Origin: Diadophis punctatus similis
Taxonomy: Eukaryota > Chordata > Lepidosauria > Squamata > Dipsadidae
Length of the DNA stretch: 64,000 nucleotides
NCBI GenBank assembly: GCA_023053685.1
Contig: JALIGW010000028.1
Span: 5,381,501 to 5,445,500, forward strand
Reading direction: 5' to 3'
Shown one piece after another: positions 53,240 through 64,000 of this stretch. Made by a program: the position numbers and the translations under genes. Position 1 is the stretch's first letter, and the number at the start of each line of letters is the position of its first letter. The notes beneath the pieces are model-generated. The model saw only the letters and a list, made by a program, of their open reading frames with translations, was not told the DNA's origin and ran no database searches.

Positions 53240-54675
<1,436 letters not shown>

Positions 54676-54855
54676 AAACTGCGTATTAGAAGGAATCCAA
54701 CAAGCAGTGGAACAGTTACCTATAATAGTGATAGCTTCCCTCCCTGAAGTTTTCAAATGGAATCTAGATGGTCACTTGGGTATAATGGACTTCTATCCTG
54801 GGGGGGGGGGGGTAGCACCAGAAGACTTATAAGGCACCTTACAGTCTAGGGTTCT
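54676..54855 (+). mobile_element. CR1-like LINE 3' fragment
   Basis: ATAATAGTGATAGCTTCCCT and GAAGTTTTCAAATGGAATC resemble the C-terminal coding and 3' UTR part of a CR1 element of another subfamily. A poly-G run sits at 54799-54812. Confidence 0.45.
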
Positions 54856-55284
54856 ATAAAATAATAACGAGAGGAAAGTGCTTTTGCTTTTCCTTCTTCA
54901 GCTTAGTCATTTCATTGTGATGTGAAGAAAGGTCATTTTGTTAATTTGGTTCTTCAAGTTAGAGTTCAAACTTGGTGTGACAGGAAAAAACTTGATTCTA
55001 TTTTAAATCATTGCAGTTGGTTAATGCTCGAGAGTTTTACTGGATAACTCAATTTAAATATGAAATCTGTTTCCAAGAGCACAGAGCCCTGGAATGTCAA
55101 GAATGACCTATGAAGGCATTGCATGTTCCCTCACTTAGAGATATTTGAGCTTATTCCTACACACCAGCAGTAAAGACTGAATTGTCAACACAGATGGTCA
55201 AAGAACTCTGAATCCTTACATGTCACTTTTTAAAAAAGCTTTCAGAATGTGTGTCTTCTGGTAATTGCTTGGGCAAAAACTGTA

Positions 55285-55450
55285 ATTTCTTGGCAAGATT
55301 TCAGAAGTGGTCTGTCATTGCTTTCTTCCTATGGGGTTGAGAGAGAGTGACTGACTCAAGTTCACCCAGCTGGCTTCATACTTAAGACAGGATTAGAACT
55401 TTTGGTCTCCTGGTTTCTAGCCTGGTGTTTTAACTATTACCAAACTGACT
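55285..55450 (-). repeat. Sauria-type tRNA SINE
   Basis: Minus strand: GGCTAGAAACCAGGAGACC, TTCTAATCCTGTC, CACTCTCTCTCAACCCCATA. Confidence 0.75.
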
Positions 55451-55493
55451 ATTATATAGTGAAATTGATTCGCTTCTATACATTAAAGATATA

Positions 55494-56047
55494 CACAGGT
55501 TGATCTTAGTTATAACGGTAATTGGAACTGGAACTTCCATCTCTAGTTCATAGAAAGTCGTATGTCTACATTGCTTAGCGACAGCAATCATGGGACTCTC
55601 CCCAGTAGTTAGGCAAGAGTCTTGATTCCTCCAGTCCCAAGCCTTAGTAAGGTAAAGGACCATATCCTCTTTAATTCCCACCACCCCCATCAACCTCCCA
55701 TCTCTGCCCTTTTGGTCGTCCTGCACTCTGCAGCCTGTGCCAGTCCTGGGCTCTGGTCACCCTGCCATCCTACACTCTAGTCACCCTGCGCTCGACTCGC
55801 CCTGCCTCTCTGTACTTTAGAGACCCTGCTGCTGCCCTCCTACCCCCTGCTGACTTTTGTCATCTTCCTCCTGTTGCTTACAAGGCATATCCAGGCTTGC
55901 CCTTCACAAGGGCCTTCTTCCCAAGGCTGCATGCAGCCTCCTCCAAATCATGTACAGCTTTCTTGCAAGGTGTTAACTACCATTCCTTCAACACCACCCT
56001 AACTTCAATCTTCCTGAACAAATGGTCGCTAAGCAAGGACTATATGT
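55494..56047. mobile_element. Large mariner-type MITE-like copy
   Basis: The left end CACAGGTTGATCTTAGTTAT and right end GCTAAGCAAGGACTATATG resemble decayed ends of the CAGGTAGTCC group. The inside is C-rich with repeats of the form CTCTGGTCACCCTGCC (55750-55830). Confidence 0.45.
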
Positions 56048-56544
56048 ATATTGAATGTACATGAAAACATATATTGAATATATATGTTCTATGGCCTCCT
56101 AAGCAGTTGTGTCTCCTCTCTTTGTCAAATTTTCGCTTACTGGAAAAAGCTCCTTTTTATATCTGTTACTTTATCCAATGTTAATCATAAGGGATCACCA
56201 GAAAATCTTTGTGTTCAGTGAGCAAATAATCTGAAATCAAAATATCTTTATTCACTATCAAAATTAATGAGCAAAGCCTTAGTTATAAATTGAAAGATGA
56301 CAGTTATTTCAAACTATTTGATAGTGTTGATGATAATAATTAAGTTATTTTAGATAATTTGAAATTTATGAAGGTTTTTATTGCTCACCCAAAATCAAAA
56401 TCTTCTAGGCAGATAAAACCAACAACACTCACAAAACATATTATAAAAATTAACAGTAGCAATCAATTCACTAGTAGTATATTAAATAAAAAATAGATCC
56501 TCCCCCAACATGGATGCTAGTAAACTTAACTGGGGGTTGAAGTC

Positions 56545-56802
56545 CAACTAACTTTAAAGATCTGAAAACCACGAGAAAGGGATATTTATGTGGAAACAAA
56601 GAGTCCCAAAATGTGAGGGCTGCCACAGGACTCTGGGACAGTGCAACCATTATAAACACAGGCTGATCACTTGAATTTTGATCACCTGACCACAAGGATG
56701 CTATGATGGTTGTAAGTATGAGGACCAGTCGAAAGGCACTTTTTTCAGTGCCATTGTAATTTTGAATGGTTGCTAAACAATGGTTATAAATAGAGGACTA
56801 TC
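56545..56802. mobile_element. Mariner-type MITE, half copy, with a hAT in its end
   Basis: The reverse complement of the left half of the 32.3-kb element (AGTGCCATTGTAATTTTGAA, then GAGGACTATC). A family B hAT follows immediately. Confidence 0.6.
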
Positions 56803-56810
56803 TTATAGTC

Positions 56811-57206
56811 CCGTGATGGCGAACCTCTGGCACGTGTGCCACAGGTGGCACGCAGAGCCATATCTGCCAGCACGCGAGCTGTTGCCCTAGCTCAGCTCCA
56901 GCGCGCATGTGTGTGCCGGCCAGCTGATTTTTGGCTTGCGCGGAGGTTCTGGGAGGGCGTTTTAAGCCTCTGGAGGGCCTCAGGGGGAGAGGGCAATTTC
57001 GCCCTCCCCAGGCTCCAGGGAAGCCTCTGGAGCCTGGAAGGACGAAAAACGGCCCTACCGGAAGTTAGAAAACAGAGTAGTGGGGGGTTATGCACGCATG
57101 CACGGGGCAGCATGAGGGGGTCGCACGCACATACGCAGGGATGTGTGGCACTTGGGGGGGGGCACATGCTTTTGGCACCCAGGGAAAAAAAGGTTCGCCA
57201 TCACTG
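56811..57206. mobile_element. hAT element, family B, 396 bp, reversed relative to the 25-kb copy
   Basis: Ends CCGTGATGGCGAACC / GGTTCGCCATCACTG; perfect duplication TTATAGTC (56803-56810, 57207-57214). Inserted in the end of a mariner-like MITE. Confidence 0.88.
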
Positions 57207-57214
57207 TTATAGTC

Positions 57215-57723
57215 AAATCTCACCAGAGTTCAAAAGAAAAGTATAAAACTTTGTGATTTATAAATGAGATGGTTAGAAGTGAAAGGAAAAAATACATATC
57301 TCATCCACTTTTACAAGAACTTTATAAACAAAGCTAGACCCTCTGCAGTTGCTCCTTTGTGGTGGAATCCAATGACATTTAACATTTATATAATATATTT
57401 ACATATCGTTCCTCTTTTAAACGAATAAAGCCACAGTGTTCCTTTGTAAGACTCCTGCTGTTTTGTAATGCTGTTTAGCAGTTCAACCCTACTGAAACGT
57501 CATGTTGTTGTTTTAGATTAGTTATTTCAATTAAAAAATCTATTAACTGTTATCCTTGACAGCTGCATAGAACCCAAATTTTCAGAGGCAATATGGAAAC
57601 AAGTATCGGGGAGGGGGGAAGCGAAGCAAGGATGGCATTTGCAGTTTATCTCACAAAAACATCCAGTTAGCCATTGCTTAAGATACTTTCAATAAATGGC
57701 TTTGATGTGTGCACCAAGACAAC
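57215..57723. other. Intronic between hAT and L1-type element
   Basis: Nothing recognised. Confidence 0.5.
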
Positions 57724-57795
57724 TGTTTGTTTCTTTCTTTTTTTTTATTCAAAAAGTTTTATTAGTACAAAGTACAAACATTTTTATCAATTTTC

Positions 57796-57848
57796 TCCCC
57801 CCCATCCCCCCCTACCCACAACCCACTCCCTCCCCTCCCCCCCCCCCG
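57796..57848 (-). other. G-rich tract in the L1-type 3' UTR
   Basis: Read on the minus strand, this stretch carries repeated runs of three or more G separated by short spacers, about 50-110 nt before the poly-A tail. L1 3' UTRs in other vertebrates carry a comparable G-rich or polypurine tract able to form quadruplexes. Quadruplex formation here is inference. Confidence 0.5.
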
Positions 57849-58720
57849 GACTTCCCAGAAAAAGTACAGGGCATAGTATTCAATAACATAAATTTAAATT
57901 AAATTAAAATAACTTCTTAGATCCCTCATTTTATCGGCATCTTTAACTCCAGATTAAAACTATTCAAAATGTTAAAAATTAAAGAGAAAGTAAACAAGTG
58001 AAGAACAAAAATAAGCAAAATAACAAATAAAAAAGAAGCAAAGATGGACCTCATACACTAAACTTAGTCATAACTCAAACATTGTTAATAGCATAATTTT
58101 ACAATATACCAAAGTATTAACTTCCCAATATTTAATATATATATATATATATCAATAATAATTGGCTAACCCCTTATATTTCAACACCCTTAAACTTAAT
58201 TAAAATCCACCCACTTATTAATAACATATTATATATATAACATTTCCTCTGAACCTCAAACCGTAAAATACACCTTCATAACAATAATCCTATACCTTAA
58301 GGTATCGCCTCAGAGTATATATTATCTACTATACTAAAAATAGTAACCAAAATATATAATAATAATAATAATAAAAAGAATAAAAACCAACTCTTTATAC
58401 CTCTAAATTTTTAAACTTAATCCCTATATCCTCAAAATAATGATACCAAAATATTACACTATATCCAATTTATAACTTCAAAATATTTGATATGAAAATA
58501 CCATCAATAAACAATATTAATATTTCAGGTCCCCAAATTATTGATAACAAAATACTCTATATCAAATTTATAACTCCAAAATATATAATATATATCTAAA
58601 AAACAATCTAGAAATAAAATATAATACCAATAATAGACAATATTAATACAACATATATATAAAGAAAAAAAGAAAAAAATGATTACAATCTTGTTCATCT
58701 TTCCAACCATCCCATAAGTT

Positions 58721-59788
58721 TCAACACCATCTGTCCTTTGGCCATTTCCAATCTGTCGCTTCAGCTGTCATCTGATCCCATTCCTCCGTCTCCTTATCCA
58801 CGTAAACATCTGTCTGGCTCTGCCACTCTTTTGGAATCATCGAAATTTCCTCTTGATCACATATATCCGGATTTCCCTTCTCCTCCTCCCTTATTTCCAT
58901 GCCTTTTTCCACTGGAATTTTAGAAATATCAGCCTTTAAAACATTGATGTAGAATTCTGTAGCTTTCTTTATTGTATTTAGTCCATATCTTTTTCCCAAG
59001 AATTTTACAGTTACTCCTGTTGGTACATTCCATTTATATTGTAAATTTTGTATTTTTAATTCCTGAACCAAAAACGAATATTCTCTTCTATCTTTAAGCA
59101 TCTTGGCAGGGATTTCTTTCCATATCTTTATTTCTTGACCATTTGCCTGAAGATTTTTATTATAAGTCGCCTGTATGATTCTGTTTCGCAAAGCTCTGGT
59201 AGTGAAGTATATTACAATATCCCTTGGCAAGTGGTTTTGTTTTGCATACCAAGAATTGATTCTGTATACTTTATCGATTTTTGTAGCCAATTCATCTTTA
59301 GACAATCCAGACACCTGCTCCAGTGCCTCTGTCATTCTTTCTTTCAGATTTTCAAATTTTTTTTCTTTCAAGCCCCTGACTCTTATAGCAAATTTCATCT
59401 CTTGAAATTGAGAGATCATCGCTTCTTTTTCCAGTTTTAATATATCATTTTGAACCTTGGTTATATATTCTTCTGAAATTGTTATATTTTGCTTATTTTT
59501 TTCCAAATCCTTCTCCAAAATTTCCATATTCACTGCTAATCCTTTGCAAACTTTCACCACATCCGCTCTCAATTGTAGATTCATCTTCTCCATAGCAGCC
59601 TGCATCTTTTTTTCTATCTCAGCAAGTTTTGAATTGAATTCTAAAATTAACTCATTTTTCAGAAGTTTCAGGGTATTAAAAAAAGTCTCAGGTGTTAAAG
59701 AATCAGGCATAGGTTGTTTCTTTAAAATATGATCAAAGGAGTACTCAGTTCTTTTATTCACTACAGTCTTTTCAAGTTTAGAAGCCAT
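58721..59788 (-). CDS. L1-type retrotransposon ORF1 protein, intact, 355 aa
   Basis: This is one uninterrupted 355-codon frame. The order of parts fits L1 ORF1p, the trimeric RNA-binding chaperone of the L1 ribonucleoprotein. There is a polar N-terminus (about 1-35), then a long coiled coil (about 36-125, for example ELILEFNSKLAEIEKKM). An RRM-like domain follows (about 130-225), opening near MKFAIRVRGLKEK and including RDIVIYFTTRALRNRII. Next is a C-terminal domain (about 230-310) with YSFLVQELKIQNLQYKW and YGLNTIKKATEFY, and then an acidic Trp-rich tail. The start ATG has G at -3 and G at +4, and about 560 bases of leader lie upstream inside the same element. No reverse transcriptase or endonuclease frame follows; only about 980 AT-rich bases separate the stop from the poly-A end. 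An intact frame inside an otherwise decayed neighbourhood suggests a fairly recent insertion. Confidence 0.88.
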   Translation of the reverse strand: MASKLEKTVVNKRTEYSFDHILKKQPMPDSLTPETFFNTLKLLKNELILEFNSKLAEIEKKMQAAMEKMNLQLRADVVKVCKGLAVNMEILEKDLEKNKQNITISEEYITKVQNDILKLEKEAMISQFQEMKFAIRVRGLKEKKFENLKERMTEALEQVSGLSKDELATKIDKVYRINSWYAKQNHLPRDIVIYFTTRALRNRIIQATYNKNLQANGQEIKIWKEIPAKMLKDRREYSFLVQELKIQNLQYKWNVPTGVTVKFLGKRYGLNTIKKATEFYINVLKADISKIPVEKGMEIREEEKGNPDICDQEEISMIPKEWQSQTDVYVDKETEEWDQMTAEATDWKWPKDRWC

Positions 59789-60364
59789 TTCAATATTTTC
59801 AAAAAAAAGACAAAGAAGAGAGGAAGAGGAAACCCAGATCTTTACTTAAAAAAGAAAATTCTTTTCAAAGTCCAGAGCCATTTAAATTTTTCCTTCTATA
59901 AAACTATAACTTAATTCCAAAGAAGAGAAAAAAAAGGGGGGGGGAATCATCCTTCAAATCAAAGGTTTCCAGAGGAAAGGGCTGGTAACAAAGCAAAAAT
60001 AACTTTCTCTTTTACACCACAGTTGCCAATCGCCATATTGTTGCCACTCCTTATTAAGTTACTTTGTTTCTTCCATCTTAAAAACCCAGGAATGGAGTTA
60101 AAGTACAAACTATTACCTCCAGGACTCCTGTCTTCTTCTGGCTGCTCTCTGTATTTTTAAAATAATTGTACCTCCTTTAAAGCAGCAGCGGTGGTTGCGG
60201 CATCTTGCTCCGCTTTAAAAGCGGAAGCTTCCAATCTTCCAGAGCAGCTGACAGGCTACCTGGGGAGCCCTTACCCTATGCGCCCTAAGTTGGTTTTTAG
60301 GGCACTAGGAGGGCTCTACCCCACCTGTCTCGCTCTCATCTCTCCCCTTGTTTGTTTCTTTCTT

Positions 60365-60945
60365 GATAGCTAACATTTAAAAACCTCTAGTAATTTTACA
60401 GAAGTGAGCAAAGTCATGCCATTTACAGAGCTGGAGCCATGTGAAGCATAATTTACTTAAAATGTTTAACCAGCTAATGAATCAGATGTAAGGAAAAAAT
60501 AAGATTTCATTTATTACCCAGCCTGAATTTAACTGAAGTCTGAAATGACTGCGCAAACATCCAGATTATTATTTTGCTTATTACGGTACTGTACTGATTG
60601 TAAGCATGCTGCTATAGCAGATGTATATTAGCATTAAAACTACATACATTTTTTAAAATTGCCCTGATGCTGCTGTACCACATCTTCTTTATTACATTGT
60701 CATGCCATGCAGTTAAACTGGGGTTATTTTTCTGGGCACATACTATAACACCATTTTTGCTTGTTAGCAAAAATGTATCTTCATCGTGATTTCACTTGTT
60801 ATTTTATATGATATACTTGGAAAGACTTTATATATATGTACATCTTTCAGTTCCTGGGCCAACCTGAAGTACCAGCCAAACATCTCTGCACTGATGCAAC
60901 CACTATGTACCATAAGGCAGCACAGTACTTGTGGGCCCACCATTC
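60365..60945. other. Intronic, nothing recognised
   Basis: It continues the pre-insertion site of the L1-type element on its right side. Confidence 0.5.
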
Positions 60946-60953
60946 TTTTAGGC

Positions 60954-61389
60954 CAGTGATGGCGAACCTTTTTTTCCTCGGGTGCCAAAAGCACATGCAC
61001 GGGCGCTATTGCGCATGCGCGAGTGCCGACACCCATAATTCAATGCCTGGGAAAGGTGAAAACCGCCTCCCTTGTCCCCCCAGAGACCCTCTGGAGGCCA
61101 GAAATGGCCCATTTCCCAACTTCTGGTGGGCCCGATAGGCCCATTTTCCCCCCTCCCCAGGCTCCAGAGGCTTCCCTGGAGTTTGGGGAGGGCAAAAATG
61201 CCCTACCCCGTCCCCCCGGAGGCCCTCCAGAAGCTGAAAATGCCCTCCCAGAGCCTCCGTGCAAGCTGAAAATCAGCTGGCCACCACACACATGCACGCT
61301 GGAGCCGAGTTAAGGCAACGGCTCGCGTGCCGGCAGATATGGCTCCACGTGCCCCCTGTGGCACGCGTGCCATAGGTTCGCCATCACTG
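60954..61389. mobile_element. hAT element, family B, 436 bp
   Basis: Ends CAGTGATGGCGAACC / GGTTCGCCATCACTG; perfect duplication TTTTAGGC (60946-60953, 61390-61397). A TGCGCATGCGCG motif is at 61010-61021. Nearly the same length and order as the 25-kb copy. Confidence 0.9.
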
Positions 61390-61934
61390 TTTTAGGCTAG
61401 TTTGTGAGTATAGATAGTCTGATTCCATGAAAGAATCCTTTAACCCCCACCACTATCCCCCCCAAAAATGATTTGATTTGAAATTCTTGGGGAGACTTCT
61501 CTGTTTTTACTTTGATTTAAACATGATGGCACTAGAAGTGTAATTAAAACCTAAGTACACAAAAATGAATGCAGCAGGCATCACAGTATAATGGGGTGGG
61601 TGGGGAGGGAGACTTCAGGTGGGAAAATAGTGAACTGACATCCCATGGAACCCTGGAAACATTACAGGACTGAAATCTGATTTGCAAAAGGAGAGAACTT
61701 GAGATCATCTGTTGTGTACTTTAAAAAGCTGTTTGCATTGTGAATAGACTGCAGGAACCTAGGTTTTTGCGACGGCTTGCATACAGTTGAGAGTGGTGAG
61801 ATTTCCCCAAGCTCAAGGCCAACAAGGTAATCTTTACAGATTCAAGGTTCACTCAAATCTCACTTCTTAAATCACTTGAATTTTTTTCTAAAAGACTGTG
61901 AATTTTCAGAAATGCAAGTTTTATTATATTCACT

Positions 61935-62041
61935 GAGTTTTTCTTTAATCCTTTGAGAAATTTTAAATACAAATGTAAGAATATATATATTCTTGTGGGC
62001 TTGTAGTCTCCCTTTATTTTCATTTATCAGCAAAAAAATCC

Positions 62042-62138
<97 letters not shown>

Positions 62139-62182
62139 TTACATTTGTATTTAAAATTTCTCAAAGGATTGAAGAAAAACTC
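61935..62182. repeat. 55-bp-arm inverted repeat around a long (AT)n
   Basis: The arms 61935-61989 and 62128-62182 are inverted copies with one visible mismatch, beginning GAGTTTTTCTTTAATCC and GAGTTTTTCTTCAATCC when both are read inward. The spacer holds 55 bases of unique sequence and about 95 bases of (AT)n. Confidence 0.9.
62041..62137. repeat. (AT)n microsatellite
   Basis: A pure AT run inside the inverted repeat. Confidence 0.97.
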
Positions 62183-62239
62183 TTTGGAATATAAATCAAA
62201 AGGGTGATTAAAGTACTGATTTCACAAAGTCTTAAGGGT

Positions 62240-63340
62240 CCAGGTGGACTTGAATTATTTAAAATTGTTATAAGAATCCTTTCTGTGGGAAACTATTTAT
62301 ATCTTAAAAAAGAAAACTTTGAAGGTTGGTCACTAGGAAACACCAAAAGGAAATGAATACATCAATGGATCTGTTGAACAAGATCTAGAACTACTGGTCT
62401 TAGAAATTATTTTAAAGATATCAGCTATTATAGATAAATCAGATGGTGTCATGGAAAAAGAACAAGTTCCATTGAATAAAACTGAACTGATTTTAACTGT
62501 GAATTTAAAAACCATCATCTGTAAGAGAGATGAAAAGCATGAAATAGTTTATACAGAAAAAGATGCACTGTTGGATATACAAATGAAACCATGTCTTAAC
62601 ATTTAAAAAAGACAAATAGTAAACCAGAAAAGGGATGTGGATAACCTTTTTATATTGGATTTACCAAAGGGGCTTGTTACCAATGATTCTGTGAGAAGAG
62701 ACAATGCGAATATGAAGAGTGGCATTGATAAATTGTTTATACTGGATTTACAAACGGGGTTTCTGAAAATTGCCAATGATTTTGTGAGAAAAAACATAGA
62801 GCATAAAAAGAGTATAGATGTTTGGACATTTATCAGAGAGCACTAAAGATTCTTGTGACAAAGGGGAAAGAATACAAAATTAGTTTATTTGGTCAAGGTT
62901 AAAATAGGTGGATTGTTGTTTGTGTAATATTTAATAGATTTATATTAACTAGAACTGGATGATGACATTTTAAAGGTTTTACTTACCTAAAAAGAAGAGA
63001 CAGGAAGATTTGTTTAAACAGAAAATGAGACATAAATATAAATGTAAAAGGAAGAATTCAAAGTAAGTTTATTAGATATAGCTTATAATAGTTGTGTCAT
63101 TATTTATGATAACCCTTAATGGACTTTTGCTGATTTAAAATGGGGTGATGAGACTTTAAAGATTTGTTTATATACAAATGATTGGTTGTACTGCAAGTTG
63201 TTAATGTTAACTATACTTTTGTTTCTTTTTGTGTTTTCTTCTTTTTCTGCACCTTTTTATTTTTTATCTTTTAGAGTTTATATTAGTTTTACAAGTGTAA
63301 TCACTTAATTAAAAATATTATAAAAACATATTGTAATTGG
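62240..63340 (+). mobile_element. L1-like ORF1 fragment with internal repeats and 3' UTR
   Basis: The forward frames contain repeated coiled-coil-like units of about 29-30 residues: DALLDIQMKP near 62565, DNLFILDLPKG near 62640 and DKLFILDLQTG near 62730. Each is followed by a charged stretch. A T-rich 3' UTR with a TTCTTTTTCTGC-type tract near 63240 runs to an A-rich end near 63330. The frame has at least one stop near 62605. I assign it to an L1-like ORF1 family by the shared unit with 44.6 kb. Confidence 0.45.
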
Positions 63341-63561
63341 GTAATTGGTTACTGTATGTCAGTACACCAGAAATTCATGCCAGATGCATACCATATTAAT
63401 ATGCTAATGTTGCACACACAGGAACTGTCAACCTGATATAAACACAGATTGCAATTCAGTAGTAAGAAATGAGCTTGACACCCCTTCCCCTATTGCATCC
63501 CATTCATTTGGGGGCAAATCTCAGATTTCATATTCGTAAGGTGGAGCAAATCTACTTATAC

Positions 63562-63752
63562 CCAAAGGTGCTTTTTCAAGAGGCAACTGGACTTTCTGAT
63601 TTTTCTTTGAAGACGTTTCGCTTCTCATCCAAGAAGCTTCTTCAGCTCTTGGATGAGAAGCGGAACATCTTCAAAGAAAAACCATAAAGTCCAGTTGCCT
63701 CTTGAAAAAGCACCTTTGGGACAACCATGACCTGGATGACTGAGAATCTCCA
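63562..63752. mobile_element. Penelope-like element ends, head-to-head inverted repeat
   Basis: Two copies of the same PLE terminal segment face each other. The left arm (about 63565-63640) is antisense; the right arm (about 63646-63752) is sense. The arms match over about 70 nt with only a few differences. The right arm ends with the same sequence (AAAGCACCTTTGGGACAAC, then GAGAATCTCCAT) that closes the PLE at 49405-49850, where coding remnants confirm the family. The left copy carries a hammerhead-type core; the right copy has lost part of it at the junction. Confidence 0.72.
63609..63648 (-). ncRNA. Hammerhead-ribozyme-like core of PLE type (best preserved)
   Basis: Read on the minus strand: CUGAAGA at 63645-63639 matches the hammerhead core CUGANGA. 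One A follows (63638). Helix II is GCUUCU (63637-63632) paired perfectly with AGAAGC (63625-63620) around a UGGAUG loop. GAAAC (63619-63615) and the cleavage triplet GUC (63614-63612) follow. GAG before the core can pair with UUC after it as a short stem I. Stem III is reduced to the self-complementary ACGU, as in the variant hammerheads known from Penelope-like elements that cleave as dimers. The extra base between CUGANGA and helix II is not in the classical consensus. Activity is not shown. Confidence 0.62.
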
Positions 63753-64000
63753 TAAAAATCTACTTATAGTTTTCAGTGGTAAAATATAGGGTACTTCCAA
63801 TATGGTTCGGTTTACCTGAATGGTCCCACGGGACACAAATTTCTCCTGGTTCATACCTATGCCACCTATCCACCCATTCCTGTGCATAACCTATTTTTTC
63901 CTATTACTCTTCCAATTAACGCATTAAGGAATCAAAATCTGGAGAACTTGAGGAAGCTGCAATACAGTAACCCTGCTAATATACCCAAAGAAAAATCTTT

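Larger units (their letters stand above)
57740..60348 (-). mobile_element. ORF1-only L1-derived retrotransposon (HAL1-like), complete insertion
   Basis: The element is about 2.6 kb and is bounded by a perfect 16-bp target-site duplication, TGTTTGTTTCTTTCTT, at 57724-57739 and 60349-60364. On the minus strand it runs from a GC-richer leader (60348-59789) through intact ORF1 to an AT-rich 3' region. That region contains a G-rich tract (57796-57848 on the complementary strand) and ends in an A-run at 57746-57740. A duplication at both ends together with a leader argues for a complete, not 5'-truncated, copy. No ORF2 is present and no RT motif can be seen. The same arrangement (ORF1 plus L1-like 3' UTR, mobilised in trans) defines mammalian HAL1 elements. 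Whether this is an established ORF1-only family or one internally deleted L1 cannot be told from a single copy. Confidence 0.8.

Noticed and set aside
56836..57246. 136-codon forward frame
   Set aside because: It lies inside a GC-rich non-autonomous hAT, where stops are rare by composition.

Overview
The window is vertebrate DNA, almost certainly from a squamate reptile and most likely a snake. It is AT-rich and gene-poor. It carries tRNA-derived squamate SINEs of two types, CR1, L2/L3-like, R4/Dong-like and L1 LINEs, Penelope-like elements (PLEs), many short hAT and mariner-type DNA transposons, and long GT/GA, AG and AT microsatellites. There are no bacterial features.

Only one host coding segment can be supported: a 172-nt minus-strand exon at 23671-23842. 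Its translation matches the conserved block of AVEN, a caspase-activation inhibitor. The rest of the window therefore reads as two very long AVEN introns, more than 23.6 kb downstream and more than 40 kb upstream of the exon in gene direction, filled with layers of mobile elements.

Layout: 1-9 kb holds decayed SINEs, an L2/L3-like LINE with a SINE nested in it, and a PLE inverted repeat with a hammerhead-like core at 7.6 kb. 9-23 kb holds a (GT)n(GA)n tract beside a SINE, several SINEs, an L1 tail inserted into a SINE, an R4-like LINE interrupted by a hAT element, and an L2-like LINE. 23.7 kb is the AVEN exon. 24-33 kb is hAT and mariner-type MITEs plus a 5S-like fragment. 34-39 kb holds two L2/L3-like LINE tails, a dead Tigger/pogo transposase, and a stack of a SINE and a hAT inside an R4-like LINE. 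39-47 kb is MITEs, CR1 tails and an L1-like fragment. 49-55 kb holds a PLE with a recognisable C-terminal coding remnant, a second hammerhead-bearing PLE inverted repeat, and a CR1 whose 3' end runs straight into an (AT)n array. 57.7-60.4 kb is a complete insertion of an L1-type element that carries an intact 355-codon ORF1 but no ORF2, with 16-bp target-site duplications. 61-64 kb holds a hAT, a 55-bp-arm palindrome around (AT)n, an L1-like ORF1 fragment with internal repeats, and a third PLE inverted repeat with the best hammerhead core.

The most interesting signals are: three hammerhead-ribozyme-like cores in three different PLE families, each at a head-to-head junction; the ORF1-only L1 element; perfect NRF1-type motifs carried by several hAT MITEs; and CR1-linked growth of a microsatellite. 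All family names come from recall and pattern recognition; no database search was possible.
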